Shown piece after piece: positions 33,608 through 42,313 of a stretch of 64,000 nt of DNA. A program made the position numbers and the translations under genes. Below the pieces are notes generated by a model, which saw only the letters and a program-made list of their open reading frames with translations, was not told the DNA's origin and did not search any database. This DNA is from UBA8389 sp035719105 (GTDB taxonomy: Bacteria; Bacteroidota; Bacteroidia; Bacteroidales; UBA1402). The stretch lies in NCBI GenBank assembly GCA_035719105.1, contig DASTGN010000004.1, positions 744,001 through 808,000 on the forward strand. The letters are read 5' to 3'. Positions within the stretch are counted from its first letter, which is position 1, and each line of letters begins with the position of its first letter.

Positions 33608-34279
33608 ATGCCCAAATTCTACGGTTATTCGATTCTTTCTGTCTTGGCACTTTTCTTTGCCACAGGCTGTACGAACGAAGACTTGAGCAACAACACCTAC
33701 TACGAAAGTGCCTGGTGTGTGGTTCAAGGCAGGGGCAGCCAAATCTCACTTCTGACCGATCAGAAAGATATTCTAAAACCGACTGAATCACTGGATAGTG
33801 CCCATTTCCAGGCTGGTGATCGCTATCGTGTTTTATACATTACGTTGGGTAATCAAGCCAATTATTCTACAGTTTCCGGTTCTAAATTGGTGAAGATATC
33901 AGGAGTACCACAACCGGTTTTGGTTTCAGACGTGATCCAACACAGTTTGTTCTCGGGTTCCATCATGGATACTGTTTTGCTGAATGACAAGCCATTTTTA
34001 GGAGGTGGCTTTCTAAATTTTGATTTCAAATTTCGTGCTTCCAATTCGGTCATCAAACATGGTATTTACCTGTTGCAGGATTCCTTGGTCCATCGTAAAA
34101 TGTACCTTCGGTTTGGGCATCACGCCAACAACGATGTGACAGGTCCTTTGGAATCGGCATTGGCCTCCTTTCCAATCTCAAGTCTAAAGCATGCCTCAGA
34201 TGCTGACAGTTTGATTATCTCGTTGCTGGGTGATACCAAATTTCAAAACAATCGGGTTGCATTAAAGGACACTCTATAA
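33608..34279 (+). CDS. NigD-like lipoprotein 2
   Basis: The 223 residues begin with a signal and lipobox FATGC. The mature protein has the same order as its neighbour: an OB-like section (VVQGRGSQISLLTD ... FQAGDRYRVLYITLG) and a beta-rich end. It is probably a diverged tandem duplicate of the previous gene, 15 bases downstream. Confidence in the family is lower because key positions have drifted. Confidence 0.6.
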   Translation: MPKFYGYSILSVLALFFATGCTNEDLSNNTYYESAWCVVQGRGSQISLLTDQKDILKPTESLDSAHFQAGDRYRVLYITLGNQANYSTVSGSKLVKISGVPQPVLVSDVIQHSLFSGSIMDTVLLNDKPFLGGGFLNFDFKFRASNSVIKHGIYLLQDSLVHRKMYLRFGHHANNDVTGPLESALASFPISSLKHASDADSLIISLLGDTKFQNNRVALKDTL

Positions 34280-34286
34280 AGTTGGT

Positions 34287-35453
34287 TTAAGATTCCTCTT
34301 TTTCCACCATTGGTTTTTCATCGGTCGGGTGTTCGTTTTCTTCTGTAGGCGTGGAGACTAATTGCTCAATGAATTCCTTGTCAATGATGAAGCGCACGTA
34401 ATAGGAAATAATCAGCGTGGTCATCGGCAAGGCAATAATCATTCCGACTACCCCGAAAAGAGAACCCCAAATGGACAACGATAAAAGAATGATGGCTGGG
34501 TGGAGTCCCATTGCTTTACCCAGAATTTTTGGATTCAAGATGAGTTCTATAACGACTTGCATGACCACAAATACTGCCAAGACGGACATCAAGACCCAGA
34601 AAAAAGGTTGATGATACTCGGCTGATTTGACGGCTGCAAGCATGATAGCAGGAATCAGGGCAAGGGTTTGCAGATAGGGTACCAGATGCATGACTCCAAC
34701 CAACAATCCCAATACGATACCTAAAGGCAACCCGACCAAACTGAATCCGATGGCGTACAGAATTCCTACAATAAGCGCAATTAATCCTTGGCCGCGGAAA
34801 TAATGGTTCATCCCTTCTTTCAGATCTTCACCGACTTGAAGCACAAAAAGTCTGTAGTTCTTAGGAATCAGATTGATCCAACCTTCTGTGATTTTTTCGT
34901 AATCTTTCAATATGAAAATCAGGTACAACAAAACAACGAACACCACAAAGATGTTCAAAATTAGGCTGGATGCTCCAGACATCACATCCCAAAGCCTTGG
35001 CAGAATCGATTTGACAAAGCCTTCTAAGTTGTCAAAATTGAACTGGCTCTGAATATCTATGGACTTCAGGAAGTTACGTATGCTTTCGATTAATTGCGGA
35101 GGGAATGTCCATTCTTGTTGTGGATCTTTTAAAAAGGCAGCGATGAGAATGCCTGCCCGCTGAGATTGTTCAATGATGGGCGGAATGAGAAAATAGATCG
35201 CAGCAGTCAATGCGCCGAAAACGGTGGTCAATGTAGCGATGATGGAAGGGATTCTAAATTTGAAATGCAACTTGTACTGAAAGAATCCCACCAATGGATA
35301 CATCAGGTAAGCTAAGAGCCAAGCAATGAGAAAAGGCAGTAACACTTCGCTCAAACGATTCACCAACAAACCTGCGGCTACGACAATCAGGATGCCGATA
35401 ATGATGCGGACAACACGGTCCAGTGTAAAGGGTTTTGTGTTCCGGGGGCTCAT
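34287..35453 (-). CDS. AI-2E family transporter (PerM-like membrane protein)
   Basis: The 388 residues give about eight transmembrane helices, with the family region GLPLGIVLGLLVGVMHLVPY and the long loop before it (YRLFVLQVGEDLKEGMNHYFRGQG). Members export AI-2, or move other small solutes or ions; the substrate here is unknown. The start at 35453 is chosen because the -7 element (35472-35479) lies between it and the longer alternative. The C-terminal tail is acidic (PTEENEHPTDEKPMVEKEES). Confidence 0.88.
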   Translation of the reverse strand: MSPRNTKPFTLDRVVRIIIGILIVVAAGLLVNRLSEVLLPFLIAWLLAYLMYPLVGFFQYKLHFKFRIPSIIATLTTVFGALTAAIYFLIPPIIEQSQRAGILIAAFLKDPQQEWTFPPQLIESIRNFLKSIDIQSQFNFDNLEGFVKSILPRLWDVMSGASSLILNIFVVFVVLLYLIFILKDYEKITEGWINLIPKNYRLFVLQVGEDLKEGMNHYFRGQGLIALIVGILYAIGFSLVGLPLGIVLGLLVGVMHLVPYLQTLALIPAIMLAAVKSAEYHQPFFWVLMSVLAVFVVMQVVIELILNPKILGKAMGLHPAIILLSLSIWGSLFGVVGMIIALPMTTLIISYYVRFIIDKEFIEQLVSTPTEENEHPTDEKPMVEKEES

Positions 35454-35471
35454 AATGTCATTATTTTTATA

Positions 35472-35479
35472 CAAATATA
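35472..35479 (-). promoter_or_regulatory. -7 element (TATATTTG) for the AI-2E gene
   Basis: TAnnTTTG match on the minus strand, 18 bases before the ATG. Confidence 0.6.
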
Positions 35480-35522
35480 CCTAAAAACAACATTGAACGA
35501 CGCTAGGAATGTTTTCGCAGGT

Positions 35523-35530
35523 TATCTTTG
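35523..35530 (+). promoter_or_regulatory. -7 element (TATCTTTG) for dacB
   Basis: TATCTTTG 17 bases ahead of the GTG start of the peptidase. The two divergent promoters share about 45 bases. Confidence 0.6.
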
Positions 35531-35547
35531 TATAAAAATCAATCTTT

Positions 35548-36948
35548 GTGAATATCCATAGAGTACTGTTGCTTCTTTGCATATCCATGTCGGCTTCTGC
35601 GCAAAATTTAAGTGTTTTTCGTTCGAAACCTTATGAACACGCTTCTGTCAGTGTTTGCGTACTTGATTTGAATAGCCCCAAAACAATTGCTCAATACCAA
35701 CAGGCATTAAGTGTGACGCCTGCTTCGGTCCTTAAACTTCTGACCACTGGAGCAGCCTTGGAAATATTGGGCCTTGATTTCAAGTTTGAAACCAGAGGGT
35801 TGATCACCGGTGAAATCAAAAATAGTCAACTGACTGGTGATTTGCTGATTCAGGGTGGTGGTGACCCCAGCTTGGGTTCCAGGCAGATTTCTGACAAACC
35901 AGGTGCATTTTTGGCAGATTGGGTTCAAGCGGTACAGCGTGCAGGCATTAAGAAAATTGATGGACGGATTTTAGTAGACCCCAGCGCTTTCGATGATGAA
36001 GGGGTTTCACCATTCTGGCTTTGGGAAGACATCGGAAATTACTATGCTACTGGCATTTATGGCCTGAACGTATTTGACAATAGTTTTAAGTTGGAACTGA
36101 AATCTGGAAAAGCGGGCACAAAAGCCGAAATTTCCGGCATGACACCTTATATATTGGGTCTTAACATCGAAAATCATTTATTGGCTGCCGACAACAGTTT
36201 GGATAGCGCTTATTTATACGGTGCACCCTATCAGTACGAAATGCGTTTGTTTGGAACGATGCCAGCTAACCGAACCGACTTTTCGATTCGGGGACAGATA
36301 CCCGACCCTTCCACCTATTTGGCATTACGCTTGAAAGAGGAACTTCAGCGAGCTGGTATCGTTGTGGATGGTGAAGCCTTATCCACTCGGTTGCTTAATT
36401 ATAGACCATCTAATCTTGGTCAAACCCTTTTTAAAACCCAATCCGAGCCTTTATCGCAGTTAATCCGCATTATTCATGGAAAAAGCGATAACTTCTATAC
36501 CGAATGTTTGTTGCGCCGACTTGCTTGTTCGGTTTCCGATAAACCAGGTAGTGCAGGGGAGGGGATCCGGGTGGTCAAAACGTTCTGGCAAAAAAAAGGG
36601 TTGGATTTGAGTGCCTTGTCCATGTATGACGCCTGTGGACTCTCGCCTAACGACCGCATTTCTGCCGAACTGTTGGCAAAGATTTTAAAATTAATGGCCT
36701 CCAATTCGGTTTTTGTGGAATCTTTACCGATGGCAGGAGTGGAAGGTACCGTTTCTGGTTTCCTGAAAGGTACCAAATTGGAAGGGAATCTTCGGCTTAA
36801 AAGCGGTTCCAACCAAGTTGTGAATTCTTATGCAGGTTATTACCGTAAAAACGGGAAGGCTTACGCGTTGGTCATGATGGTCAACTATGCGAATGAAAGC
36901 CGGTCTAGAATTCGAAAGGATATGGAAACTTTTTTACTTTCACTGTGA
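35548..36948 (+). CDS. dacB: D-alanyl-D-alanine carboxypeptidase/endopeptidase (PBP4 family)
   Basis: A periplasmic S13 serine peptidase that trims or cleaves crosslinked peptidoglycan. The 466 residues begin with a GTG start and a signal peptide (cleaved near SASAQ). SxxK is SVLK (60-63), SxN is SDN in HGKSDNFYTE, and KTG is KSG in LKSGSNQVVN, with the long insert between SxxK and SxN typical of PBP4. An ATG 13 codons later would lose most of the signal sequence, so the GTG is preferred. Confidence 0.92.
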   Translation: MNIHRVLLLLCISMSASAQNLSVFRSKPYEHASVSVCVLDLNSPKTIAQYQQALSVTPASVLKLLTTGAALEILGLDFKFETRGLITGEIKNSQLTGDLLIQGGGDPSLGSRQISDKPGAFLADWVQAVQRAGIKKIDGRILVDPSAFDDEGVSPFWLWEDIGNYYATGIYGLNVFDNSFKLELKSGKAGTKAEISGMTPYILGLNIENHLLAADNSLDSAYLYGAPYQYEMRLFGTMPANRTDFSIRGQIPDPSTYLALRLKEELQRAGIVVDGEALSTRLLNYRPSNLGQTLFKTQSEPLSQLIRIIHGKSDNFYTECLLRRLACSVSDKPGSAGEGIRVVKTFWQKKGLDLSALSMYDACGLSPNDRISAELLAKILKLMASNSVFVESLPMAGVEGTVSGFLKGTKLEGNLRLKSGSNQVVNSYAGYYRKNGKAYALVMMVNYANESRSRIRKDMETFLLSL

Positions 36949-36957
36949 ATTTTTTAG

Positions 36958-36965
36958 TAAATTTG
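36958..36965 (+). promoter_or_regulatory. -7 element (TAAATTTG) for rsmI
   Basis: TAnnTTTG match 36 bases ahead of the ATG. Confidence 0.5.
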
Positions 36966-37001
36966 TAGCATCAAATTCCGCTGTAATTTGCTCAAAATGA
37001 T

Positions 37002-37676
37002 ATGTCCAAACTATTTATAGTACCCACCCCGGTTGGCAATCTGGAGGACATCACCCTCAGGGCGCTCAGAATTCTGAAGGAATGTGACCTCATCCTTGCT
37101 GAAGACACTCGCACCACCTCTCATTTATTAAAACATTTCAATATCGAGACTCCAATGATGTCTCACCATAAGTTCAACGAACACAAAACCGTGGATCAGG
37201 TAGCAGATCGCATTTTAGCCGGTGAAACCATTGCCTTGGTTTCAGACGCTGGTACTCCTGGTATTTCCGACCCTGGGTTTCTTTTGGTACGCCAATGTGT
37301 ATCAAAAGGCGTGGAAATTGAATGTTTGCCCGGTGCCACGGCTTTTGTTCCAGCTTTGGTGGATTCTGGTCTGCCGACCGATCGATTCCATTTTGAGGGT
37401 TTTCTTCCGGTCAAGAAAGGCAGACAAACCCGTTTAAAGGAATTGGCCGTATTGCCGGTAACCTTTGTTCTTTACGAGTCTCCCTATCGAGTATTGAAAA
37501 CCCTTGCCCAACTCGCTGAATTTTGCGGACCTGAACGAAAGGTTTCTGCCAGCCGTGAAATCAGCAAAATGTTTGAACAAACTGTTCGGGGAAGTTTGCA
37601 GGAGCTGACGGAACATTTTACAAAAACCGAACCTCGGGGCGAATTTGTTCTGGTGGTAGCTGGTTTGGAAAATTAA
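37002..37676 (+). CDS. rsmI: 16S rRNA (cytidine-1402-2'-O)-methyltransferase
   Basis: Methylates the ribose of C1402 in 16S rRNA with SAM. The 224 residues follow the tetrapyrrole-methylase fold: IVPTPVGNLEDITLRAL at the start, AEDTRTTSHLLKHF, LVSDAGTPGISDPG, and the terminal region KTEPRGEFVLVV. Somewhat shorter than the E. coli protein but normal for Bacteroidota. Confidence 0.95.
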   Translation: MSKLFIVPTPVGNLEDITLRALRILKECDLILAEDTRTTSHLLKHFNIETPMMSHHKFNEHKTVDQVADRILAGETIALVSDAGTPGISDPGFLLVRQCVSKGVEIECLPGATAFVPALVDSGLPTDRFHFEGFLPVKKGRQTRLKELAVLPVTFVLYESPYRVLKTLAQLAEFCGPERKVSASREISKMFEQTVRGSLQELTEHFTKTEPRGEFVLVVAGLEN

Positions 37677-37704
37677 ACCATTAACGTTTAAATTGACAAA
37701 ACGT

Positions 37705-38553
37705 ATGAAAAATTGGATGTTTTGCCTGCTGGTGCCCATGGTGCTGACGGCTTGCAATTACAAAACAGACGCTTACAAGTCGCTGGAACAGGAAAAAGAT
37801 TCCTTGTTACTCGAAGAACAGAAGAAAACAGCACAGTTGAACCAGGTTTTGGCCGTGATGAATCTGATTGAAGATAACTTCACCCAAATTCGCGCTGCCG
37901 AAGATTTCGTGTCTTTCCAAACAGGGCAGGAACAACTGACGGAAGATAGCATGCAACGGGTCGTTGAGAATCTGGATCTGATTAAAACAACTTTGACCGA
38001 TAATAGAAAGCAAATTGCATCGCTCAAGAAACAATTGGACAAAAGCAAGTCTTCTTCCAGGGATTTGAAAAAACTCATTGAACGGTTGAACAGTAAAATC
38101 GAAGAACACACGCAACTCATCACGAGGCTTCAAGAAGAGTTGGCGTTAAAAGACATTCGAATCGCTGAACTTGACCAATTGGTTACCGAATTGAACACCA
38201 GCTTGACCGACGTTCAGGAAAACGTAGTGCAAAAAGAAAGGACCATCGCTACACAGGATGCACAGCTCAACAAAGTCTGGTATGTTTTTGGAACCCGCAA
38301 GGAACTCAAAGAACAGGAGATTTTCACCAGAAACGGTTTATTGGAAGAAGGGTTTAACAAAAGTTACTTTTTGGAATCGGATATACGCAAAGTGTCAGAA
38401 ATCTCACTTTATTCCAAAAAGGCCAAATTGCTCACTAATCATCCTGCAAGCAGTTATGTTTTAGAGAAAGTGAACGATTATTTGGTGTTGAAGATTACAA
38501 ATCCGAACAAATTCTGGGAGATATCGCACTACTTAGTTATTGAAGTGGATTAA
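37705..38553 (+). CDS. Coiled-coil lipoprotein of unknown function
   Basis: A signal with lipobox VLTAC precedes a 282-residue protein dominated by heptad repeats (about residues 25-190, for example LIERLNSKIEEHTQLITRLQ). The last 80 residues are a small alpha/beta part. No catalytic motif is visible. Rod-like lipoproteins of this kind can act as envelope spacers, but that is inference. It lies 28 bases after rsmI; a strong terminator follows. Confidence 0.8.
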   Translation: MKNWMFCLLVPMVLTACNYKTDAYKSLEQEKDSLLLEEQKKTAQLNQVLAVMNLIEDNFTQIRAAEDFVSFQTGQEQLTEDSMQRVVENLDLIKTTLTDNRKQIASLKKQLDKSKSSSRDLKKLIERLNSKIEEHTQLITRLQEELALKDIRIAELDQLVTELNTSLTDVQENVVQKERTIATQDAQLNKVWYVFGTRKELKEQEIFTRNGLLEEGFNKSYFLESDIRKVSEISLYSKKAKLLTNHPASSYVLEKVNDYLVLKITNPNKFWEISHYLVIEVD

Positions 38554-38591
38554 TTCTTGCATTTTTTTACTTCAACCGCTCGTCTTTTTGA

Positions 38592-38635
38592 AAGCACCGA
38601 GTCAGTTTTAAGGCTGATTCGGTGCCTTTTTTTTT
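38592..38635 (+). terminator. Terminator after the coiled-coil lipoprotein
   Basis: 12-bp stem GCACCGAGTCAG / CTGATTCGGTGC (one G-T pair), then nine T. Confidence 0.93.
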
Positions 38636-38924
38636 CTATTTTGCGGAAAACGGAAACTAATATTTTTATCAAATATGATTAATATATTATATGTAAGTTA
38701 AATAATCTGTATTTGAGGTATTTTTTAGTATAAAATATAGGGAGTTGTTTAAAATATGTTTTAACAATTCGCCCTATTGTTATAATTGTATAAAAATCAG
38801 ATTATCAATCGAATAAATTGTTAACAAGTGGCATATTTCATCTTTTATACCTCTGAAACCCCATAAAATGAGGGCTTCATCAATGCTTTTTTCATTTAAT
38901 CACCTATTTTATCTTTCCACTCAG

Positions 38925-38958
38925 TTGTAATTATATTCAATTAAAGTGTATATATTTG
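38925..38958 (+). promoter_or_regulatory. Promoter of the susCD locus
   Basis: TTG (38925-38927), 23-base spacer, TATATTTG (38951-38958). The spacing is at the long end of the normal range. Confidence 0.55.
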
Positions 38959-39086
38959 CCTGACTGGTTAAATAGAGTTAATTAATTCGACCCGGGGAAA
39001 ACAATCTTAACAATCCCTCGAGCCGTTATTTTTAGCGTTCAGCTGGTGAGGAACTTATTTTTTTAATTAATACAAACGAGAAATCT

Positions 39087-42000
39087 ATGAGAAAACTAGT
39101 GTTCTTATTAGCTTGCCTATTTTGGGTGGGCATAGGTTTGGTTAATGCTCAATCAAAATCGATAGCCGGTAAGGTTGTTTCGGGAGATGATGGGCAACCT
39201 GTGGTAGGTGCTACCATCAGAGTGAAAGGTGCCGCAGGCGGTACCATTACCGATGCAGTTGGTGAGTTCAAGTTGAACATACCTTCATCAGCAAAAACGC
39301 TGGTAGTTAGCTATATAGGTATGCTGACTCAAGAATTAGAAGCACGTGATAATATGATTGTCACGCTTCAGCCAGACTCAAAACAAGTCAACGAGGTGGT
39401 AGTAATCGGTACTGCGCTGGGTATTAAACGCCAACAACGAGAAGTTGGATATGCAGCGACCACCATTAAGAGCAATTTTATTACACAGGCAAACTCAGTC
39501 AATGTGCAGCAAGCTTTGAATGGAAAAGTTTCAGGTTTGAACATTACAACCGTAAACAGTGGTGTGTTTGAAGATGCAAAAATTAACATTCGCGGTATTC
39601 GTTCACTTACAGGTAACAATCAACCCATGTTGGTATTGGATGGTGCTCCTGTCAGCTTGAGCTACCTCTACTCCATTGCTCCTGAAGACATCCAGGAAAT
39701 CACTGTACTAAAGAGCGGTGCTTCGGCAGCTCTATATGGTCCGGATGCTGTAAATGGTGTTATAATGGTAACCACCAAGAAAGGTGATACTGATAATACC
39801 AAAGTTTCATTGACTTCATCCATGCAGATGAGCAGTGTAGCTTACTTCCCAAAACTTCAGTCTATTTTCGGTGCTGGCGCTGGTGAAGTTCAAGATGAAT
39901 TCGGAAATTATGGTTATGTTCCTTACGAAAACCAACAATATGGCCCACGTTACGATGGAACAATGCAAGATATTGGTATTACCCTAGAAGATGGATCTGT
40001 TTTGAGAGGTCCTTATTCCAATAAATATGGCTCCGATAAGGTGAAATTTTGGAATACAGGTTACACCTTCCAGAATGCAGTATCCTTATCCAGCAAAGAT
40101 TTCTTTTTCAGTTTGTCCAATGCGGACATCCGTGGTTTGATGCCAAACGACAAGAATAGAAGAACTACAATGCGTTTCAATTCTGGCAAACAATACAACA
40201 ACTTGACACTTGCTTATAACGTAAATTATACAAACTCTCAGTGGGACGTTGTTGATGAAAGCTTGATGCCTGATTTGACTCAAAGTTCCTACACTGGTAG
40301 TATACTTTCCCAAATCATGCAGGTCCCTGGAAATGTTCCTTTGATTTCTGTCTATGGAGATAAGAATAGTAAATGGAGCAAATATGAAAACTATTTCAAT
40401 GAATTTGCAATCAATCCTTTCTGGATTATTGACAATCTCCGTCAGAAGGGTACGAGTCACGAAATGGTTGGAACGTTTGATGCCACCTATACCTTTGCTA
40501 AATGGTTGAAAGCCAATTTAAAGGCCAGCACCAACTTCACCACTTCCTATACAAAGAGTTCGATGGGTGCAATGTCTGTTTCAGACTGGACTTTGGCAAA
40601 TCGTGATAATACTTCTTACCACAACCAAGCAGGTGAAGTTTTTACTTCGCAAACCACCAACAGCCGTATGAACCTCGACTATTATCTTAATGGTGAATAC
40701 GACGCAACCAGCGACCTCACTGTCAAGTATGTATTGGGGGGATCTACCCGTCAAACCGACTACGCCAATGTTTATGTCGGAGGTTACAATCTAACAGTAC
40801 CCAACTTGTATAATGTATCTGTACGTTCCGGTGATGCTTATGTTCCCGCTGGTACAGCCAATGCTACCATTCAGACACGTTTGCTATCTGCGTATGGCAA
40901 CTTGACCTTTGGCTACAAGAAGTATTTGTACCTCGAATTAACAGGACGAAACGACTGGGATAGCCGCTTACTCTCTAAAAATCGTTCCGTATTTTACCCG
41001 GCTGCCAATGTCTCTGCCATTCTTTCGGACATTTTGCCTGAATTGAAAGAAGGTGATATCAACTACTTGAAAGTTCGTTCTGCATGGAGCAAATCCGGTA
41101 ACGTTAACTTGGCTGCATACCAATTAAATCCCACTTTTGCATTAGGAGTTGGTTTCCCGTTTGGAAGTAATGTAGGTTATACTGCTGGCAACACCATACC
41201 CAGTCTGAACCTGTTGCCCGAATATGTTGAAACCATCGAAGCTGGTGTGGAATTAGGCTTATTTGAAGACAGAATCCATTTGGATCTTTCTGCTTACAAC
41301 CAGAACAATACCAATCAGATTCTATCAGTTACACAATCTTGGACTACTGGTTATCCGACTGGTTTATCCAATGCAGCTAGTTTCCGCAATTATGGTGCTG
41401 AATTGGAAGTCAATGTTACTCCTCTTGTAAAAATAGGTTCGGGTGACTTAAATTTGAAGTTCAATGCTTCGTACAATGACAATAAAGTAACAAGTACATT
41501 GAATGACAATCCTGTTGTTCTTTCAGGTAATAGCAACTTTATTCAAAATGCAGCCAGTAACCCCACCATCAATAACATTGCATTGGTAGGACAATCTGCT
41601 TTTGCATTCCAAATGACTGATTATGTTCGTGATCCTAAAACTGGAAAGGTCATCGTTGATGCAACAACCGGTAATCCTGCTTTGGCTAGCGAAATGGTTG
41701 TAAAAGGTAGAACCATGCCGAAATGGATTGTTGGTATTACACCTTCATACAATATTGGTCATTTTAATATCTCAATGACTTGGGATTTCAAGACAGGTCA
41801 CAATTTTTATGCCGGACAAGGTGCCGATATGGACTTTGCAGGTATTTCAGCCCGTTCAGCACAATATGGACGTGAACGCTTCGTTTTCCCGAACTCAGTT
41901 TATAAGAGTGGAAAGGATGAAAGTGGAAATCCAATTTATTCAAACAACACCAATATACTTGTGTCGGACGGCAACTATGGTTTCTGGACAGGTAAGACCA

Positions 42001-42290
42001 CCAATACAGGTATCGCAACCAATTATTTCGCCAGTGCAGCTGCTTGGAGACTTCGCGAATTGAATGTAACCTACAACCTGCCTAAGGAAATGCTAAAGGA
42101 AACAAAATACCTATCAGCAGCTTCAATCAGTCTCGTAGGAAAGAATCTGCTCATGTTTGTTCCTTCTTCCAACCAATGGGGTGATCCTGAATTCAACTTC
42201 TCATCATCCGGTAACACCATGGGTATCAGCAGTACCTATCAATCGCCGGCTTCACGCTTCTTTGGTGCAACCCTCAATGTACAGTTCTGA
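39087..42290 (+). CDS. SusC/RagA-family TonB-dependent outer membrane transporter
   Basis: The 1067-residue beta-barrel is preceded by a signal peptide (ends near NAQ), a carboxypeptidase-D-like regulatory domain (about 25-95, SIAGKVVSGDDGQPVVGATI) and a plug domain (VVVIGTALGIKRQQREVGY ... VNVQQALNGKVSGLNI). It moves oligosaccharides or peptides across the outer membrane using TonB/ExbBD, with its SusD partner as lid. Length is typical. The substrate cannot be told from this sequence. No adjacent glycosidase, hybrid two-component regulator or ECF/anti-sigma pair is present. Confidence 0.95.
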   Translation: MRKLVFLLACLFWVGIGLVNAQSKSIAGKVVSGDDGQPVVGATIRVKGAAGGTITDAVGEFKLNIPSSAKTLVVSYIGMLTQELEARDNMIVTLQPDSKQVNEVVVIGTALGIKRQQREVGYAATTIKSNFITQANSVNVQQALNGKVSGLNITTVNSGVFEDAKINIRGIRSLTGNNQPMLVLDGAPVSLSYLYSIAPEDIQEITVLKSGASAALYGPDAVNGVIMVTTKKGDTDNTKVSLTSSMQMSSVAYFPKLQSIFGAGAGEVQDEFGNYGYVPYENQQYGPRYDGTMQDIGITLEDGSVLRGPYSNKYGSDKVKFWNTGYTFQNAVSLSSKDFFFSLSNADIRGLMPNDKNRRTTMRFNSGKQYNNLTLAYNVNYTNSQWDVVDESLMPDLTQSSYTGSILSQIMQVPGNVPLISVYGDKNSKWSKYENYFNEFAINPFWIIDNLRQKGTSHEMVGTFDATYTFAKWLKANLKASTNFTTSYTKSSMGAMSVSDWTLANRDNTSYHNQAGEVFTSQTTNSRMNLDYYLNGEYDATSDLTVKYVLGGSTRQTDYANVYVGGYNLTVPNLYNVSVRSGDAYVPAGTANATIQTRLLSAYGNLTFGYKKYLYLELTGRNDWDSRLLSKNRSVFYPAANVSAILSDILPELKEGDINYLKVRSAWSKSGNVNLAAYQLNPTFALGVGFPFGSNVGYTAGNTIPSLNLLPEYVETIEAGVELGLFEDRIHLDLSAYNQNNTNQILSVTQSWTTGYPTGLSNAASFRNYGAELEVNVTPLVKIGSGDLNLKFNASYNDNKVTSTLNDNPVVLSGNSNFIQNAASNPTINNIALVGQSAFAFQMTDYVRDPKTGKVIVDATTGNPALASEMVVKGRTMPKWIVGITPSYNIGHFNISMTWDFKTGHNFYAGQGADMDFAGISARSAQYGRERFVFPNSVYKSGKDESGNPIYSNNTNILVSDGNYGFWTGKTTNTGIATNYFASAAAWRLRELNVTYNLPKEMLKETKYLSAASISLVGKNLLMFVPSSNQWGDPEFNFSSSGNTMGISSTYQSPASRFFGATLNVQF

Positions 42291-42313
42291 TAACTTTAAA
42301 AATCGAGATTGAT

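Larger units (their letters stand above)
38554..39086 (+). other. 533-bp AT-rich regulatory gap before susC
   Basis: No coding region seen. It contains the terminator of the preceding gene (38592-38635), an AT-rich stretch with an imperfect inverted repeat (GTTTTAACAATTCG at 38758-38771 against CGAATAAATTGTTAAC at 38809-38824), a promoter (38925-38958) and a 5' UTR of about 120 bases. In the UTR an imperfect hairpin pairs CCTC (39016-39019) with GAGG (39048-39051), AGC with GCT and CGTTA with TAGCG. The susC gene probably begins its transcript near 38965. Confidence 0.6.
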
